From contig NC_081413.1 of NCBI RefSeq assembly GCF_030272615.1, positions 610,316,709 to 610,380,708 of the forward strand: 64,000 bases of DNA. Reading direction: 5' to 3'. Under the pieces are notes generated by a model. It saw only the letters and a program-made list of their open reading frames with translations. It made no database searches and had not been told where the DNA came from. A program made the position numbers and the translations under genes. Positions 53,588 to 64,000 of the stretch are shown here, in pieces (positions within the stretch are counted from its first letter, which is position 1; every line of letters starts with the position of its first letter). The stretch comes from Cryptomeria japonica (Eukaryota; Streptophyta; Pinopsida; Cupressales; Cupressaceae).

Positions 53588-54325
53588 ATCTATTAAATTC
53601 AACACCTATAATTAAAATTGGATCCATACATATTGAAAAATCTAGATAAAAATTATATTTTAAAATTAAAAACAAAATAAATATATTAAATTTTATTGTA
53701 ATATCAATTAGACTCTGACTATATAATAAAAATATTAAATAATCTAAAATATTATAATCAAGCTATAAATTAAATCACTCAACATCATTAACCTAAAAGA
53801 AAATCTCTTACCTATTACTAATAGAAGAATAAAGTTGTTCTTTATTCTTACTTTATTTTTCTACATGAAAATGTACTTTGTTCTCTCTTTATTAAGCATC
53901 ATTAGTAAGAATTATGGTCTCAAGAAATCAATATTATAGTATTATTCAAAGCTTGTATCAATAACTATAATTAAAATTGATTGCATATAAATTGAAAAAA
54001 TCTAACAAAATTAAAAATAAATCATTATATTAAGTTCTATTGTAATACACCATATAATGATATACAATATAACAATTACATAAAAAAAATATTAAATAAT
54101 CCACAATACTAATTATAAATAAAATCACTCAACATCATTAACCTAAAAATGGAATCTCTTACCTATTACTAATATTTATTTTTATACCTTATTCCTCTTA
54201 TATTTTCCTACATAGAAATATACCTTACTCTCCCCTCATTAGCTAAGAATTATACTCCCAAGAAGAGTCGACATCATATTTGAAACATCGGCAAATATGA
54301 CCCTTCCCCTTGTACATCGTCAAAT
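53588..54325 (-). repeat. LDH 3'-flank array (third full copy)
   Basis: Two ~375-bp units as at 35.1 and 38.7 kb (CACCTATAATTAAAATTG at 53603, ACTATAATTAAAATTG near 53962), leading into LDH fragment c. Confidence 0.8.
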
Positions 54326-54428
54326 AGAGAGCTACTTTTGAATGTCAAGAATGGCTTGAGCCAAGAACCTGATTTGATGGGCCTCCTCCTTGTTTGAGTG
54401 AAAATTCACAGCACGAAGTGTTCGTGTG
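54326..54428 (-). pseudogene. LDH fragment c (last ~33 codons)
   Basis: Encodes LRAVNFHSNKEEAHQIRFLA and QAILDIQK, then TAG where the intact gene has Gln, then LSI and the normal stop. This CAG-to-TAG change would shorten the protein by four residues. The rest of LDH is missing upstream. Confidence 0.85.
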
Positions 54429-54689
54429 AAATGTGGAATCTGCATCTGCAAAACAAACACTCAATAGATCATTACATGCATGGTTAGTTGATCAAAATCA
54501 ATAAATGTAAAACCATGACAAATCGACCTATTGCCTCCTAAAAGATGCAAGTATAGATATGCTCTCAGATTTGTCTAAGCAATACTAGTGCCTTGGCTAC
54601 ACCAAGACGAAGGATTTAATTTATATGAATGCAAACTAGATGAATGCAAGATTAAAAAAATAAGCTAGATTAAATATAGGTTGTTTGAT

Positions 54690-55001
54690 TGTACTTCAAG
54701 ATAACAAGTATTAGAATAAAATTGAATTTTCTTTTTGAATTTTAAATTTAATTCGTGAGAAAAAAAATTCAGTCTATATAAAGTTAGTTTTAATCATAGA
54801 TATTGATACAAACTTCCAGCAATATACAAAAATATAAGATATATTTCAATATAATATGTATTAGAATAAAATTCAACATTTATTTTGTATCAAATTTTAA
54901 ATTAATTTTTGTTAAAAAAAATCAATCTAAAATGAGTACATTTTAATAAAAATGTTGATACAATCTCTCAATAATTATTTATATATATATATATATATAT
55001 A
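54690..55001 (+). repeat. Inverted copy of LDH 3'-flank sequence
   Basis: Reverse complement of about 37110-37450, including the CAACATCTATATTAAAATTG-type words and the terminal (AT)n at 54979-55001. It shows an inversion in the cluster. Confidence 0.8.
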
Positions 55002-55540
55002 TTACATCAATTTTTTTTTAATAATGTATTCTATTTTATTCCAAACAAAAAAAAAATACCTTCTATTTTAGAGTGATTGACATGAATGGTGCCATCTAGA
55101 CAAAAAAACTAAAAGACTAGTAGTAACATAATCAAGGCCAACATCGTAACTTCTATGAGTAAGACATACATTACTACTACCACTTTATGGAATTTGTATA
55201 ATTATAGTTATTAGATCCACCTTTTGCTCATTAGCAAGAAATTATTGAAATCTTTAGAAATTACAATTATTAAAAATTAATAAAAATTACATAATTCACT
55301 AATATTTAATTTTTAACAAAGAATTGTTAAATTCAAACATATATGCATTGCCTCCTCATTACTCAAGTCTTAATTCTCTACTTCCTCAACCCTCTTAGTA
55401 TCCATTAAATGAAAGTTATATACGAATAAATGATTACCAAAATAATGTTACTAAAGAGAATATAAATTGAACTTATTTTTTATGATTATATTTATTTTAA
55501 ATATTCTATAATTCCTAAGGAATATTCTTTACTTTATATA
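55002..55540. other. AT-rich intergenic stretch
   Basis: No gene recognised. Confidence 0.5.
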
Positions 55541-55938
55541 GTTTCTGAATAAGCAAAAAATCCCCTATGAGAAGCACAACTTAGAGGCTATTCACCAAGC
55601 TATTATTGATAGCGTTTATGAGGTTATTGAACCCAAAAGGTGTACTTGTTGGGCCATTGGGTATTCTGCTGCTAGCTTGGCTAGGAGCCTGTTGCATAAC
55701 CAGAGAATAATAGATCTAGTGTCTATCTTGGCCAAGTGCTTTGATGAGATCGAAGATGAGATTTTTCTTAGCATTGTTTACTTTCACTTGACCCATCAGC
55801 TCAGGCACTCTGTTGAGCCCATTCTTACATTTTGAGATAGCTCTCTATTTAATGGTGTACAAGGGAAAAGGTCATCTTTGTTGATGTTTCAACAACTATT
55901 GTATTGACTCTTCTTGGGATTATATTTCTTAGCTGGGT
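55541..55938 (+). pseudogene. LDH fragment d (C-terminal third, inverted)
   Basis: On the plus strand it reads FLNKQKIPYEKHNLEAIHQA, SVYEVIEPKRCTCWAIGYSA, LVSILAKCFDEIEDEIFLSI and then, after an ~11-codon deletion, VYFHLTHQLRHSVEP. It matches the intact LDH from about residue 229. From 55840 to 55938 the normal LDH downstream flank follows, complementary to 39360-39466. It lacks the NAD-binding and catalytic parts. It is opposite in orientation to the other LDH copies, consistent with the inverted flank at 54.7 kb. Confidence 0.9.
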
Positions 55939-55959
55939 GTGGAACAACAAGATAGTTTT

Positions 55960-56640
55960 CAAATGGTTACAAACAAGTCTAAGAAGCGCAGAAGGAAGAA
56001 TGCGCAATAATTAGACATCGATAAGATTAGGTCTGATAAATTCGATGTTAACCCTACTCAGAATAATGCCAATCTCACCCCACCCATAGTTGATGCTAAT
56101 TTTTCAAAAGTTAAGAGTATTATTAATAATTTTGAAACCCCTGGTAGATGCACTAGTGATTTCAATATGGGTGATGGCTCTATGAATTCCCCGAGGGCTA
56201 ATCGTATCTTTGATAACCTCAGCTTCATCGATCCCACACTTTGTATCGGTATCACTAGTGAATCTAGTGGGATTTTGCCTCCGAAAGTCTTCAAAGAACT
56301 TGATGATGATGACGTGATTAAGGTCATCACTATTGATACTAGGGTTGATAGAAATTCTATCTTTTTTCCGTCTAACCTGTCCTCCACACAAATGGCTTGG
56401 ATGAAAATGAATGATATCCCGGTCCAAGCTACTACCTACGTGGAACCTCCTTCTGGAAATGTCTCTCAAGGAGATGATGATTCTGGTGAAGACCATGATG
56501 ATCAAATTAAGGGATGTTTCAAACCCAATAGAAGAGCATACCCCTTGGGCTCAAAGAACAAGGCCCCCTCTGACAAGAAAAAGAAGGGCAAGGGTCTCCC
56601 TGCCTGTGATAGCAGCCTTCATGCTGCTAAGCGCTCATAA
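55960..56640 (+). pseudogene. LINE ORF1 remnant
   Basis: The frame reads KSKKRRRKNAQ, TAG, then LDIDKIRSDKFDVNPTQNN and onward without further stops to GLPACDSSLHAAKRS (TAA at 56638). It has basic ends and a Ser/Asp-rich middle and no zinc knuckle. The N-terminal DUF4283 part seen in related LINEs is missing, so the element is 5'-truncated. It lies just upstream of the endonuclease ATG (56658). Confidence 0.6.
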
Positions 56641-56657
56641 TTTCCCCCCTGTTTACC

Positions 56658-59600
56658 ATGAAGTACATCTCATGGAATTTTAGAGGTCTGGAAGCTCTAG
56701 ATAGAAAGAAGATTGCTAAACGTTTCTTGGACTCTCATAAAGACTTGGATTTTCTGATGCTTCAAGAGCTTAAAACTATTAATTTTACCTTGGATATTAA
56801 CCTTAATTTCATTTGGAAAGACTCCATCAAAATTTGCTCCAATCACCTCAAGGGTAAAGGTGGTGTTGGACTGCTCATTAATCCTAGATAGTCAAACCAT
56901 ATTACTGACAAGGGTTGCTCCCCCTATAATAGGGCTATTTGGGCCTCTATTAATATTGACAACACCCTCATTGGGGTGTGCTCTATCTATGTGTCCAATG
57001 ACTATAAGGAAAGAAGTGCCCTTTGGGATTGGATTGTATCCTTACCTCCTTACCTGGTATTGCCTGGATCCTTGGAGGAGACTTTAATATGATTGAGAAT
57101 TGTGATGATAAAATGGGGGGTAATGCTTTTGAATGGAAAGGCTCTGAAAAACCCATTGGGATAGAATAAAATTTAAGAAAAACCTGTTTGATCCTCTTCT
57201 TGGTAATAAGGCTGATACAAGGGGTCTCTGGAACACTTGGTGCAATTTTCAAAAAGGTTATAATAGAATTTATTGTAGACTTGACCATTTTTATGGCAAT
57301 AAAGATGTTTTTTTATTTATCCCTAATAACCATGGCATTTCTGTTGTTGTTTGGCCTTTTACTCTCTCGGATCACTACCCTATTACTGCTCACATCAAAC
57401 TTGCTAACTCCTTACCTGCTAATGTGGTGGGGCCTAAGAAGTTCATTCTTAACACTAATTTACTAAAAGATCTTGATGTTCTTGCTACCATTAACCTCAT
57501 CAGACTCCTAAATGAGGATAATAATAACTTAGCTTCACATATTGATAGGTGGAATTATAATGTTGTTTCCTGGCAAAAACCCTTTGCAAACTAGTGGTTA
57601 AAACAGGGCCAAAGACTTCAGATTTGTGGAAAAGACTCTTAATCTTAATTTTCTATACCTTGAAAATGAAATTCAATTGACTCCTTCCTGCCCTGACCTT
57701 ACCAACAAAGTGGCGAAAACTAGGGATGCCCTTAGATTGCATTAGCAAGTTAAGATCAAGGGGGCCATGATTAGAGCCCATAGCCATTGGCTCCAATTTG
57801 GCGATAAAGGCTCCAAGTTTTTCTTTAATTTGCTTAAACATAAGCAAATTCGGGAAAAGATTGATAGACTTATTGTTGATAATCAAGAAATTGTTGATTT
57901 GGACAACATTAAAGAGGCCTTTGCCCTCTTGTACCAAAAACTTTTCACCTCTGAAGACTCTGAGTCTGCCAAGGCCCTTAGACTTAAATGCAAATCCATC
58001 ATTCCCTGTAGGATCTCCGAGGGGGAATCTTGCCTCCTTAAGCAAAATTTCACAATTGATGAAATTCAGAAAGCCATCAACTTCCTCCACAATGACAAAG
58101 CTCTAGGGCCTAATGGGCTCCCAGTTGAGTTCTACAAAGCCAACCTTAACTAGATTTTCTTTGATCTTCTTGATATCTACAATGAGGCTTTGGGTAAGGG
58201 TTCCCTTGGCAATGTTATCAATAAGGGCATTATTAAACTCATACCCAAGGATGGTGACAAGGCCCTCGTTAAGAACTGGAGACCCATTAGCCTCCTCAAT
58301 ATGTCCTATAAGATCCTGGCTAAAATGTTGGCCATTCGATTGGAAAAGATCCTGCCCATGTTCATCTGCCCCACCCAAACCAACTTCATTAAAGGTAGGT
58401 ATATTCTGAAAAATCTCATCACAAGTTGGGAAGCCATAGAATGGTTTAAAGTTTTTGGTCAAGACATTGCTATGTTTCTCCTTGACTTTGGGAAAGCCTA
58501 TGATAGGGTGGAATGGGACTTTATTATTACGATGCTTGAAGCCTTTGGCTTTCCTAGTGAATTCTATACTTATGTCAAGGTCCTCCTTCAAGATGCCTCT
58601 GCTCAGATTTATGTTAATGGCTCCCTCTCCTCTTCCATTATACTCTCTCGATTCATTAGACAAGGCTACCCCTTGGCCCCTACTCTCTTTGTTTTTGCCT
58701 CTGACTCCTTATTCTACCTCCTTAGGGATAACTCCCTCTCCTGAAAGGTTAATGGGATTAGGCTCCCTGATGATAATGAATTGATGAATATTCAATTTAC
58801 CGATGACACGACTCTTTTTCTTGAGCTCACCAAGCAAAACATGAATAACCTTAGCCTTAAAATCCAATGCTTTGGGTCAATTTATAGAGCTCGAATCTCC
58901 TAGACCAAGTCTACCTTCTTTAGCTGGATGGATCACCCTCTTGACTGGTTTGGACACCTTGGCTACCAATGGGGTGGTCCTAACAAAATCGTTAGATACC
59001 TTGGAGTTCCCTTCTCGGTGTCCCCTTCCCTCAAAGATATGTGGCTTTAGGTTAAGGATAAAATTGATAAGAAACTTAGTAAATGGAACAATAGATTCCT
59101 CTCCCTGGCTGGCAGGGTTCAAATGTGCCAAAAAAACCTCTCCTCCTATAATATCTACTACTCCTCTGCTTGGATGTTTAGCAACTATCAGATATTTGAA
59201 ATTCAAAAGGCTATTAGATGGATCCTTTGGTTTGATGGAAAAGGTAATAATAAATTACACGCTGTTAACTGGAAGTGGTGCCATATTGAGAAATCTCTTG
59301 GTGGCCTTGGATTAAAAGATCTTAGGATCCAAGGTATTGCCCTTGCGACTAAATGGATCTTCCATTCTCTCAAAGGTCAGGAACCTTGGAAGGTTTTAAT
59401 CAGACATAACCTTGAGAGGGTTGTCCCTAAGAATGCTAAGTCTTGGAAGGGTTTACCTCTCACTGACCTTGTGGCTGGTGGTTTTCCTATTTCTGTCCAG
59501 GGCATTTGTGTGTTCAAGTCTAGTTGGAAAGCCTGGGAACATGTTAGGGGGTTTTTGGTCAACACTAGTGTCAACAATAGTGACCTGATTCATGGTGAGA

Positions 59601-60110
59601 GATCCTTATGGTGGAACCTCTTCCACGCTAGTAAACCCTTGGCCCTTACTCAGGGATGCTCAGCTAGAGCCTTGCCAAACAAAGGGATCAAATATCTTAT
59701 TAACATTTTGGAACATGATACTCTTATCACGTGGGAAGATCTCAGCTCAAAATTTAACCTCCCCCCCGCTCAAAAAATAACCTACAACATGATTAAGTAG
59801 GCTTGTATTGATTTTGGTCTTCTTAAAGACTTTGATGTTGACTCTCATAGATTTTTGTCTTTTAAATGGGTTGATGGTACTCTTTTGGCTAAAATTAAGG
59901 TTTGTAACATTTACTCTGTCTTGACTTATGAGGCTTCCATTATTAATCATGTTAACATATTATGGTATTTTGATCTGCCTATTATGTAGTGGCAAAAGAC
60001 CTTCAATAGGCTCTGGAAAAGTCTGATCGAGCCAAAAATCAAGTGCTTTAAATGGCTTATGATACTTAATAGACTTCCTCTTTGGAGGAATTATGATCAG
60101 AGAGTTTTTT
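56658..60110 (+). pseudogene. LINE ORF2: endonuclease, reverse transcriptase, partial zf-RVT
   Basis: The endonuclease starts MKYISWNFRGLEALDRKKIA, with LMLQELKT near 56755, ILGGDFNMIEN near 57070 and TLSDHYPITAHIKL near 57370. Reverse transcriptase: HWLQFGDKGSKFFF near 57790, NDKALGPNGLPVEFYKA near 58100, NWRPISLLNMSYKILAKML near 58275, LLDFGKAYDRVEW near 58480, RQGYPLAPTLF near 58660 and FTDDTTLFLEL near 58800. The C-terminal SLAGRVQMCQ and GGLGLKDLRIQG segments follow, then the start of zf-RVT (KCFKWLMILNRLPLWRNYD near 60040). Stops at 56889, 57590, 58151, 58741, 58900, 59050, 59798 and 59986 are TAG or TGA, mostly where Trp or Gln is expected. The DD core is intact, but the copy is dead. 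Confidence 0.88.
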
Positions 60111-60565
60111 AGTGGCGACTCTTCACCAATTGGTGAATTCCGCACGAATTGTCTTGGGCACCATCGTGGTCAAATCGCCCAGAATTTCAGGGTTAATGAC
60201 ACACTGTAGAAACTGGCTTCGCCATTGACCACACACCATCGATGTGCATGCCCGTAATATTCACCTGGAATCACTTGGACGTGGGTATTAGATCACCTCC
60301 ACTATTTTCCAGCAATAGTAAAATGACCACGTACCCAGGACCTAATTCGCCAATGGTAAATTAAATGTTCATTGCACGCATCGGCCAAATTCGCTAATAT
60401 CAATTAAAACATTATAAGCATTCGAGGACCCATTTCACCCCGCTCAAATTAAATGTTTATTGCACACCCACACAATTCACCAAAAATGCAATTAAATTAA
60501 ATGTTTATTAGCAATTACGACACCCAGGCCCCACGCAATTCGCCAAAAATGCAATCATGGATTGC

Positions 60566-60573
60566 TATAAATA
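60566..60573 (+). promoter_or_regulatory. TATA box of the hAT transposase gene
   Basis: TATAAATA about 285 bp upstream of the transposase ATG, in a C/T-rich setting typical of plant promoters. Confidence 0.55.
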
Positions 60574-60782
60574 CACCATTTCTTACACTCTTTCTTATAA
60601 TTTGTTTGTGTCTGATTAGTAAATTGGGAGCTCTCGGAGTCTCGAGTCTCGATTCTCATTCCACAAATTGAGTTGGAAAGTCGAAGTTCATTGTAGGGCG
60701 GAGGGCCAGAGTTACAATCCTGCAACACAGGCCCAGGCATTCATTCCTGATTCCTGATTCAGAGAATTGAGAAGGCATAAAG

Positions 60783-60837
60783 GTGAGTAATCATTTCTTC
60801 ATACTTGATAGTATTAGTTTTAACTTTTAATTCATAG
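60783..60837 (+). other. Candidate 5' UTR intron
   Basis: AG/GTGAGT donor and TTCATAG acceptor just before the ATG at 60857. At 55 bp it is shorter than usual plant introns, so support is weak. Confidence 0.3.
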
Positions 60838-60856
60838 TGAGAGATCAAGACTCAAG

Positions 60857-63389
60857 ATGTCACAGTCAGACATGGATGAGACTCCTCAGGGTGGTGAAGG
60901 GATTGGGATGTTAGACAAGGGTAAGACTCCCCAAGGTGGTGAAATTGAAGGGATTGGGAGGCCATCAAAATGCCCAAAACTTAAACTTAAAGATAGTACC
61001 ATAAAGTCTTTTTTTGGAATTGGCAAAGTTTCTAGTCCATCAACCTTTGTAGTTGCAAAACCCATTCACAATAGCTCACCACCACCACAAGGTGGGATTG
61101 TCATTGAGTTAAATACATCAAATGAGGATGACAATACCGACATGACAGAAGATGTTCTAAGGGATACACACAATGAGATACCATTGGCGAATGCAAATGC
61201 TAGTACTGAAGATGATGTTGGTAGGAAGAAAAGAAAAAGGAAAGTAAAACTGGGGCGAGAGTGGAAGATGACAAGGAGTTTTAAGATTGATTGGGTAGAA
61301 AATTACCCATTCATTGAACCGGTCCCAAACAATGATGAACAACCAACATAACGCAGGTGCAAGATTTGTAGCTAGAAAACTAAAAGAGAGAAGAAGATGC
61401 AACTAAAGCTTAACACCATAAAAAGCATATTGGTAAGGTTTATGAAAAATAGATAATAGACGAAAAGGAAACACGAGTAGTAAGATGGAAATGAAAAGAA
61501 GAATGTCTTCATGTTAAGTATGCTGCAAAATATGAAGAGCATAAGCACAAAACGACACTGATTCGTAATAGTAGATTTGGAAATACAATCAAGGTTGGGC
61601 TTGAACATGCAGTGAAAGATGTAAACCTGGCAAAGACTGTTCAGATGAGTTGTTTTTTATATTATGTCAAGAGGGCGTCCTATGAAAGATTTCCCAAAAT
61701 TTAATAATTTATTCTTTTTTGAATGTTCCTCACTATCCTATGTCACATTGGTCAATAAACGCTAGATGGGAAATGACAAACTGTCTCGCTGAGGTGGAAA
61801 AGAAAAATTTACAATAGAGTGTAAAAGAGTCAAATTTCATTTCATTATCCATAGATGAAGTTACCACGGTAGATAACACTACTTGAGTTTGTATGCATGT
61901 GTATATCGTAAAAGAACGTGTCCGCCGAACTCATCTACTCTGTGTTCGTAAAATGAGGGGCAATTCAACAACAAAAAAATTATAATTGAAAGTTAAGAAA
62001 GCTTTGAATGAAATTGTTGGTATGGATGACTTGACAATTGCCAAGAAGTTGGTGTGTGTTGGAGCTGATGGAGTTGCAGTAATGCAAGGTCAAAGGACCG
62101 GTCTTTGCACAAGATTACAAACTAGTATTGCACCATACATGGTTGACATTCACTGCATGGCCCATCGAATGAATTTAGCATATATAATTGTAAGCAATTT
62201 CCCTACAATGTCAAAAGTTGAAGATCTGGTCCACGAGCTCCACTCATACTTCTGTCGAAGTCCTAAACGTTTTGTAAAATTTTAGATTTTTACTGAGGGA
62301 GTAACAGGAGGAAACAAGCTTCTCAAGGATGTTGAGACCAGATGGATCTCCTTGCATGGACCAACAGAATGAGTTCTAATAGAATATCAATCCTTGGTCA
62401 CACTAATGTATGAGCAATGCCTCACAGTAGATAAAGCTCCTGATCTCTTACATAAGTTAAGTGATATAGAGACTCTGTTAACTTTAGCTAGTCTTCTCCC
62501 CATGCTGGATTCAATGAACAAACTTGTTAAGAAAGCCCAAGACAAAACTATGTATATCAATGAGTATAGCACTCTACGTAAAATGACATGCTTGAGCTTG
62601 GATGGTCTATATTCAGATCTAACAGGGAAAAGCCCAAATTTGTTTAGTTGGCAGATAATTACAGATTTGAATCATGCTGAAATTTTTTTACATTTCAATA
62701 CGAAAAATGAGTTATGTGTCTTTGTAAAAGGATTTCAGATACCAATGCACCAATCTAAGACAGGCAAGCGAGGCAGAGCACTACCAATTAAAAAGGAAGA
62801 TTTTGACAGGATTGTTAAATCTGTTAGTGATAATTTGAAGTCTATTGCACATGAACTTTCAACTGAGATTCGTGAAAGATTCCCTCAAGAAGAAATACTT
62901 GAAGCCATGGGTTGTGTGTATCCTCAATTTTGGCATTCAATTGGAGATAATCCAAATGACGAAAAGATGTTTCATAAAAAACAAGAGGAATTGATATTGA
63001 CATTTTCAAAAGATGCATATTGCAATGGACCGACAATAGAAGGAATTTTAAATTCAAATCATCTTAGAAAACAATGTAAATAGTTTGTATTGGTTATGAA
63101 ACAACAGTTGGTTAACTTAGAGAATCCATTTGAACCTGGATCAATCACAAGGCTTTGGAAAAGGATAGATCAAAGTGAAGCATTGCGTATTGCAATACCA
63201 GAATATTTGAAACTTGTTGATTTATGTCAAACAATGATATTGGGGTCGGTGGAAGATGAGAGAGTTTTCAGTGCATTAAGGCTTTTGAAATCAAAGATCA
63301 GAAACAAATTAGACAAGGGCAAGGGCAAGTGCAAGGTAATGAGTCACAAATTGACGGAAGTCCGCGCATTGGAAAATGCGCTCTTATAA
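60857..63389 (+). pseudogene. hAT-family transposase-like protein (ZNF862-like)
   Basis: The N-terminus (60857-61351) is MSQSDMDETPQGGEGIGMLD, with a second TPQGGE repeat, then KSFFGIGKV and a basic patch GRKKRKRKVK, ending DWVENYPFIEPVPNN. After TAA a degraded TTF-type zinc-finger region follows (RRCKICS, KREKKMQLKL, HVKYAAKYE). 61986-62285 encodes VCVGADGVAVMQGQRTGLCT and HCMAHRMNLAYIIVSNFP, the catalytic-region pattern of this hAT group. 62394-63083 and 63090-63389 encode the rest, ending RIAIPEYLKLVDLCQTMILG, SVEDERVFSALRLLKSKIRN, the hAT dimerisation domain. At least two stops within the conserved part and several frameshifts make it non-functional. Confidence 0.8.
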
Positions 63390-63680
63390 ACGGGGGCCCG
63401 TTTTCAAAAAACGGGGGCTCGTTTGTGCTTCGGGCTCCCGAGCCGAAAGGTAACGGGGGCCCGTTTTGTTTAAAAACGGGTCCCCGTTTTGTTATAAAAC
63501 AGGGGCCCGCTTTTAAACAAAACGGGGGCCTGTTTTAAAAAACGGGGGCCCGTTTTAAAAAACGGGGGCCCGTTTCTAAAAACGAGCCCCCGTTTTGTTT
63601 AAAAGCGGGCCCCCGTTTCTAAATGGCATTTTTCCTTTTTTTCCACAATCCACCCTTGTTTGAAAATGGGGGCCCGTTTT
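63389..63680. repeat. Array of GGGGGCCCG words
   Basis: About eleven copies of (A)ACGGGGGCCCGTTTT or its reverse complement, often 20-21 bp apart (for example 63519, 63540, 63560). The word is itself nearly palindromic. It follows directly on the transposase C-terminus and is far richer in G+C than its surroundings. Confidence 0.9.
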
Positions 63681-64000
63681 GTGGAAGTTGATTCCACAAC
63701 CCGCCACTTGGCTCGGGATTAGGCCCGAGATAGGCCTGGGATGGCCACACTTGAGACATGGACCTGCAAATTCAAATCTCCATGAATGAAAGCACAAATA
63801 TGAACTTCAGAAATAGTTTACGCGCCTCTAATTAGAGAATTTTTATACGAAATTAAAACCCATTTCAGATTATACTGTCTAGATTCTAAATATGTAAATT
63901 TATTTAAAAATTGATTATTTTAACTATTTTTCATTTAATTTATACTAAATCGGGTCCATAAATTTGAAATATTAACTAATTTTGTTAATTTAATAACTTT
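63681..64000. other. End of window, unassigned
   Basis: 63690-63760 continues GC-rich with CTCGGGATTAGGCCCGAG, a short palindrome. The remainder is AT-rich and carries no recognised feature. Confidence 0.5.

Larger units (their letters stand above)
55939..60110 (+). mobile_element. LINE truncated on the right by an hAT-like element
   Basis: Contains the end of ORF1, then a complete endonuclease and reverse transcriptase and the start of zf-RVT. It stops at about 60110, where unrelated hAT sequence begins. It begins directly at LDH fragment d flank. Confidence 0.8.
60111..63700 (+). mobile_element. hAT-like transposon (ZNF862-type transposase), decayed
   Basis: Begins TAGTGGCGACTCTTCACC inside the LINE zf-RVT region. 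The left 450 bp holds repeated AATTCGCCAA(A) and AAATTAAATGTTTATTGCAC words (60346-60555), then a promoter and the transposase relic. A GC-rich word array lies at the right. No matching right terminal inverted repeat was found before the window end, so the right border is uncertain. Confidence 0.65.

Overview
This looks like a window of a large, repeat-rich plant nuclear genome, and I infer a gymnosperm, probably a conifer. The evidence is AT-rich, mostly non-coding DNA, plant-type LINEs (endonuclease, reverse transcriptase, zf-RVT and RNase H), Ty1/copia and long-LTR elements with 5-bp target duplications, hAT and Helitron relics, and two recognisable plant housekeeping proteins. The species cannot be named from the sequence. 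No tRNA, rRNA or CRISPR was recognised.

Layout. 0-5.1 kb: an unclassified transposon-like region with a ~690-bp direct repeat (1-688 and 3205-3893). Both copies carry the same spliced minus-strand exons. Between them lie a palindromic 310-bp-period satellite, a long CT tract and a hypothetical ORF. 5.1-9.9 kb: a short Ty1/copia-like element encoding only gag and protease, inserted into an AT-rich tract. 10.1-16.2 kb: a 5'-truncated LINE with an extra ORF behind RNase H. 16.5-26.4 kb: a 9.9-kb LTR retrotransposon with 1.5-kb LTRs and a GATAC target duplication. It encodes no pol, only an open 994-codon frame, and its 5' LTR carries an internal inversion. 26.9-32.5 kb: an intronless importin-alpha gene followed by a poly(A)-like tract and the 3' end of a LINE. 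The whole block is bounded by a 9-bp target duplication, and a paralogous copy of the empty target lies 1.4 kb downstream.

32.5-56 kb: a lactate dehydrogenase cluster. It has one intact intronless gene (39467-40516, minus) and at least four fragments (about 32.5, 35.9, 54.4 and 55.6 kb, the last inverted). They are linked by tandem ~375-bp repeats in the LDH 3' flank and by a 2.6-kb duplicated block carrying the LDH promoter and a LINE 3' end. LINEs, a copia LTR fragment, a Helitron relic and two foldback elements interrupt the cluster. 55.9-63.8 kb: a LINE that is apparently interrupted by an hAT-like transposase pseudogene with its own TATA box. The hAT region ends in a dense array of GGGGGCCCG words.

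Only importin-alpha and LDH look like intact host-type genes, and both lack introns. Nearly everything else is decayed mobile DNA. In-frame stops in the retroelement relics are mostly TAG or TGA where the family has Trp or Gln, as expected from methyl-cytosine deamination.
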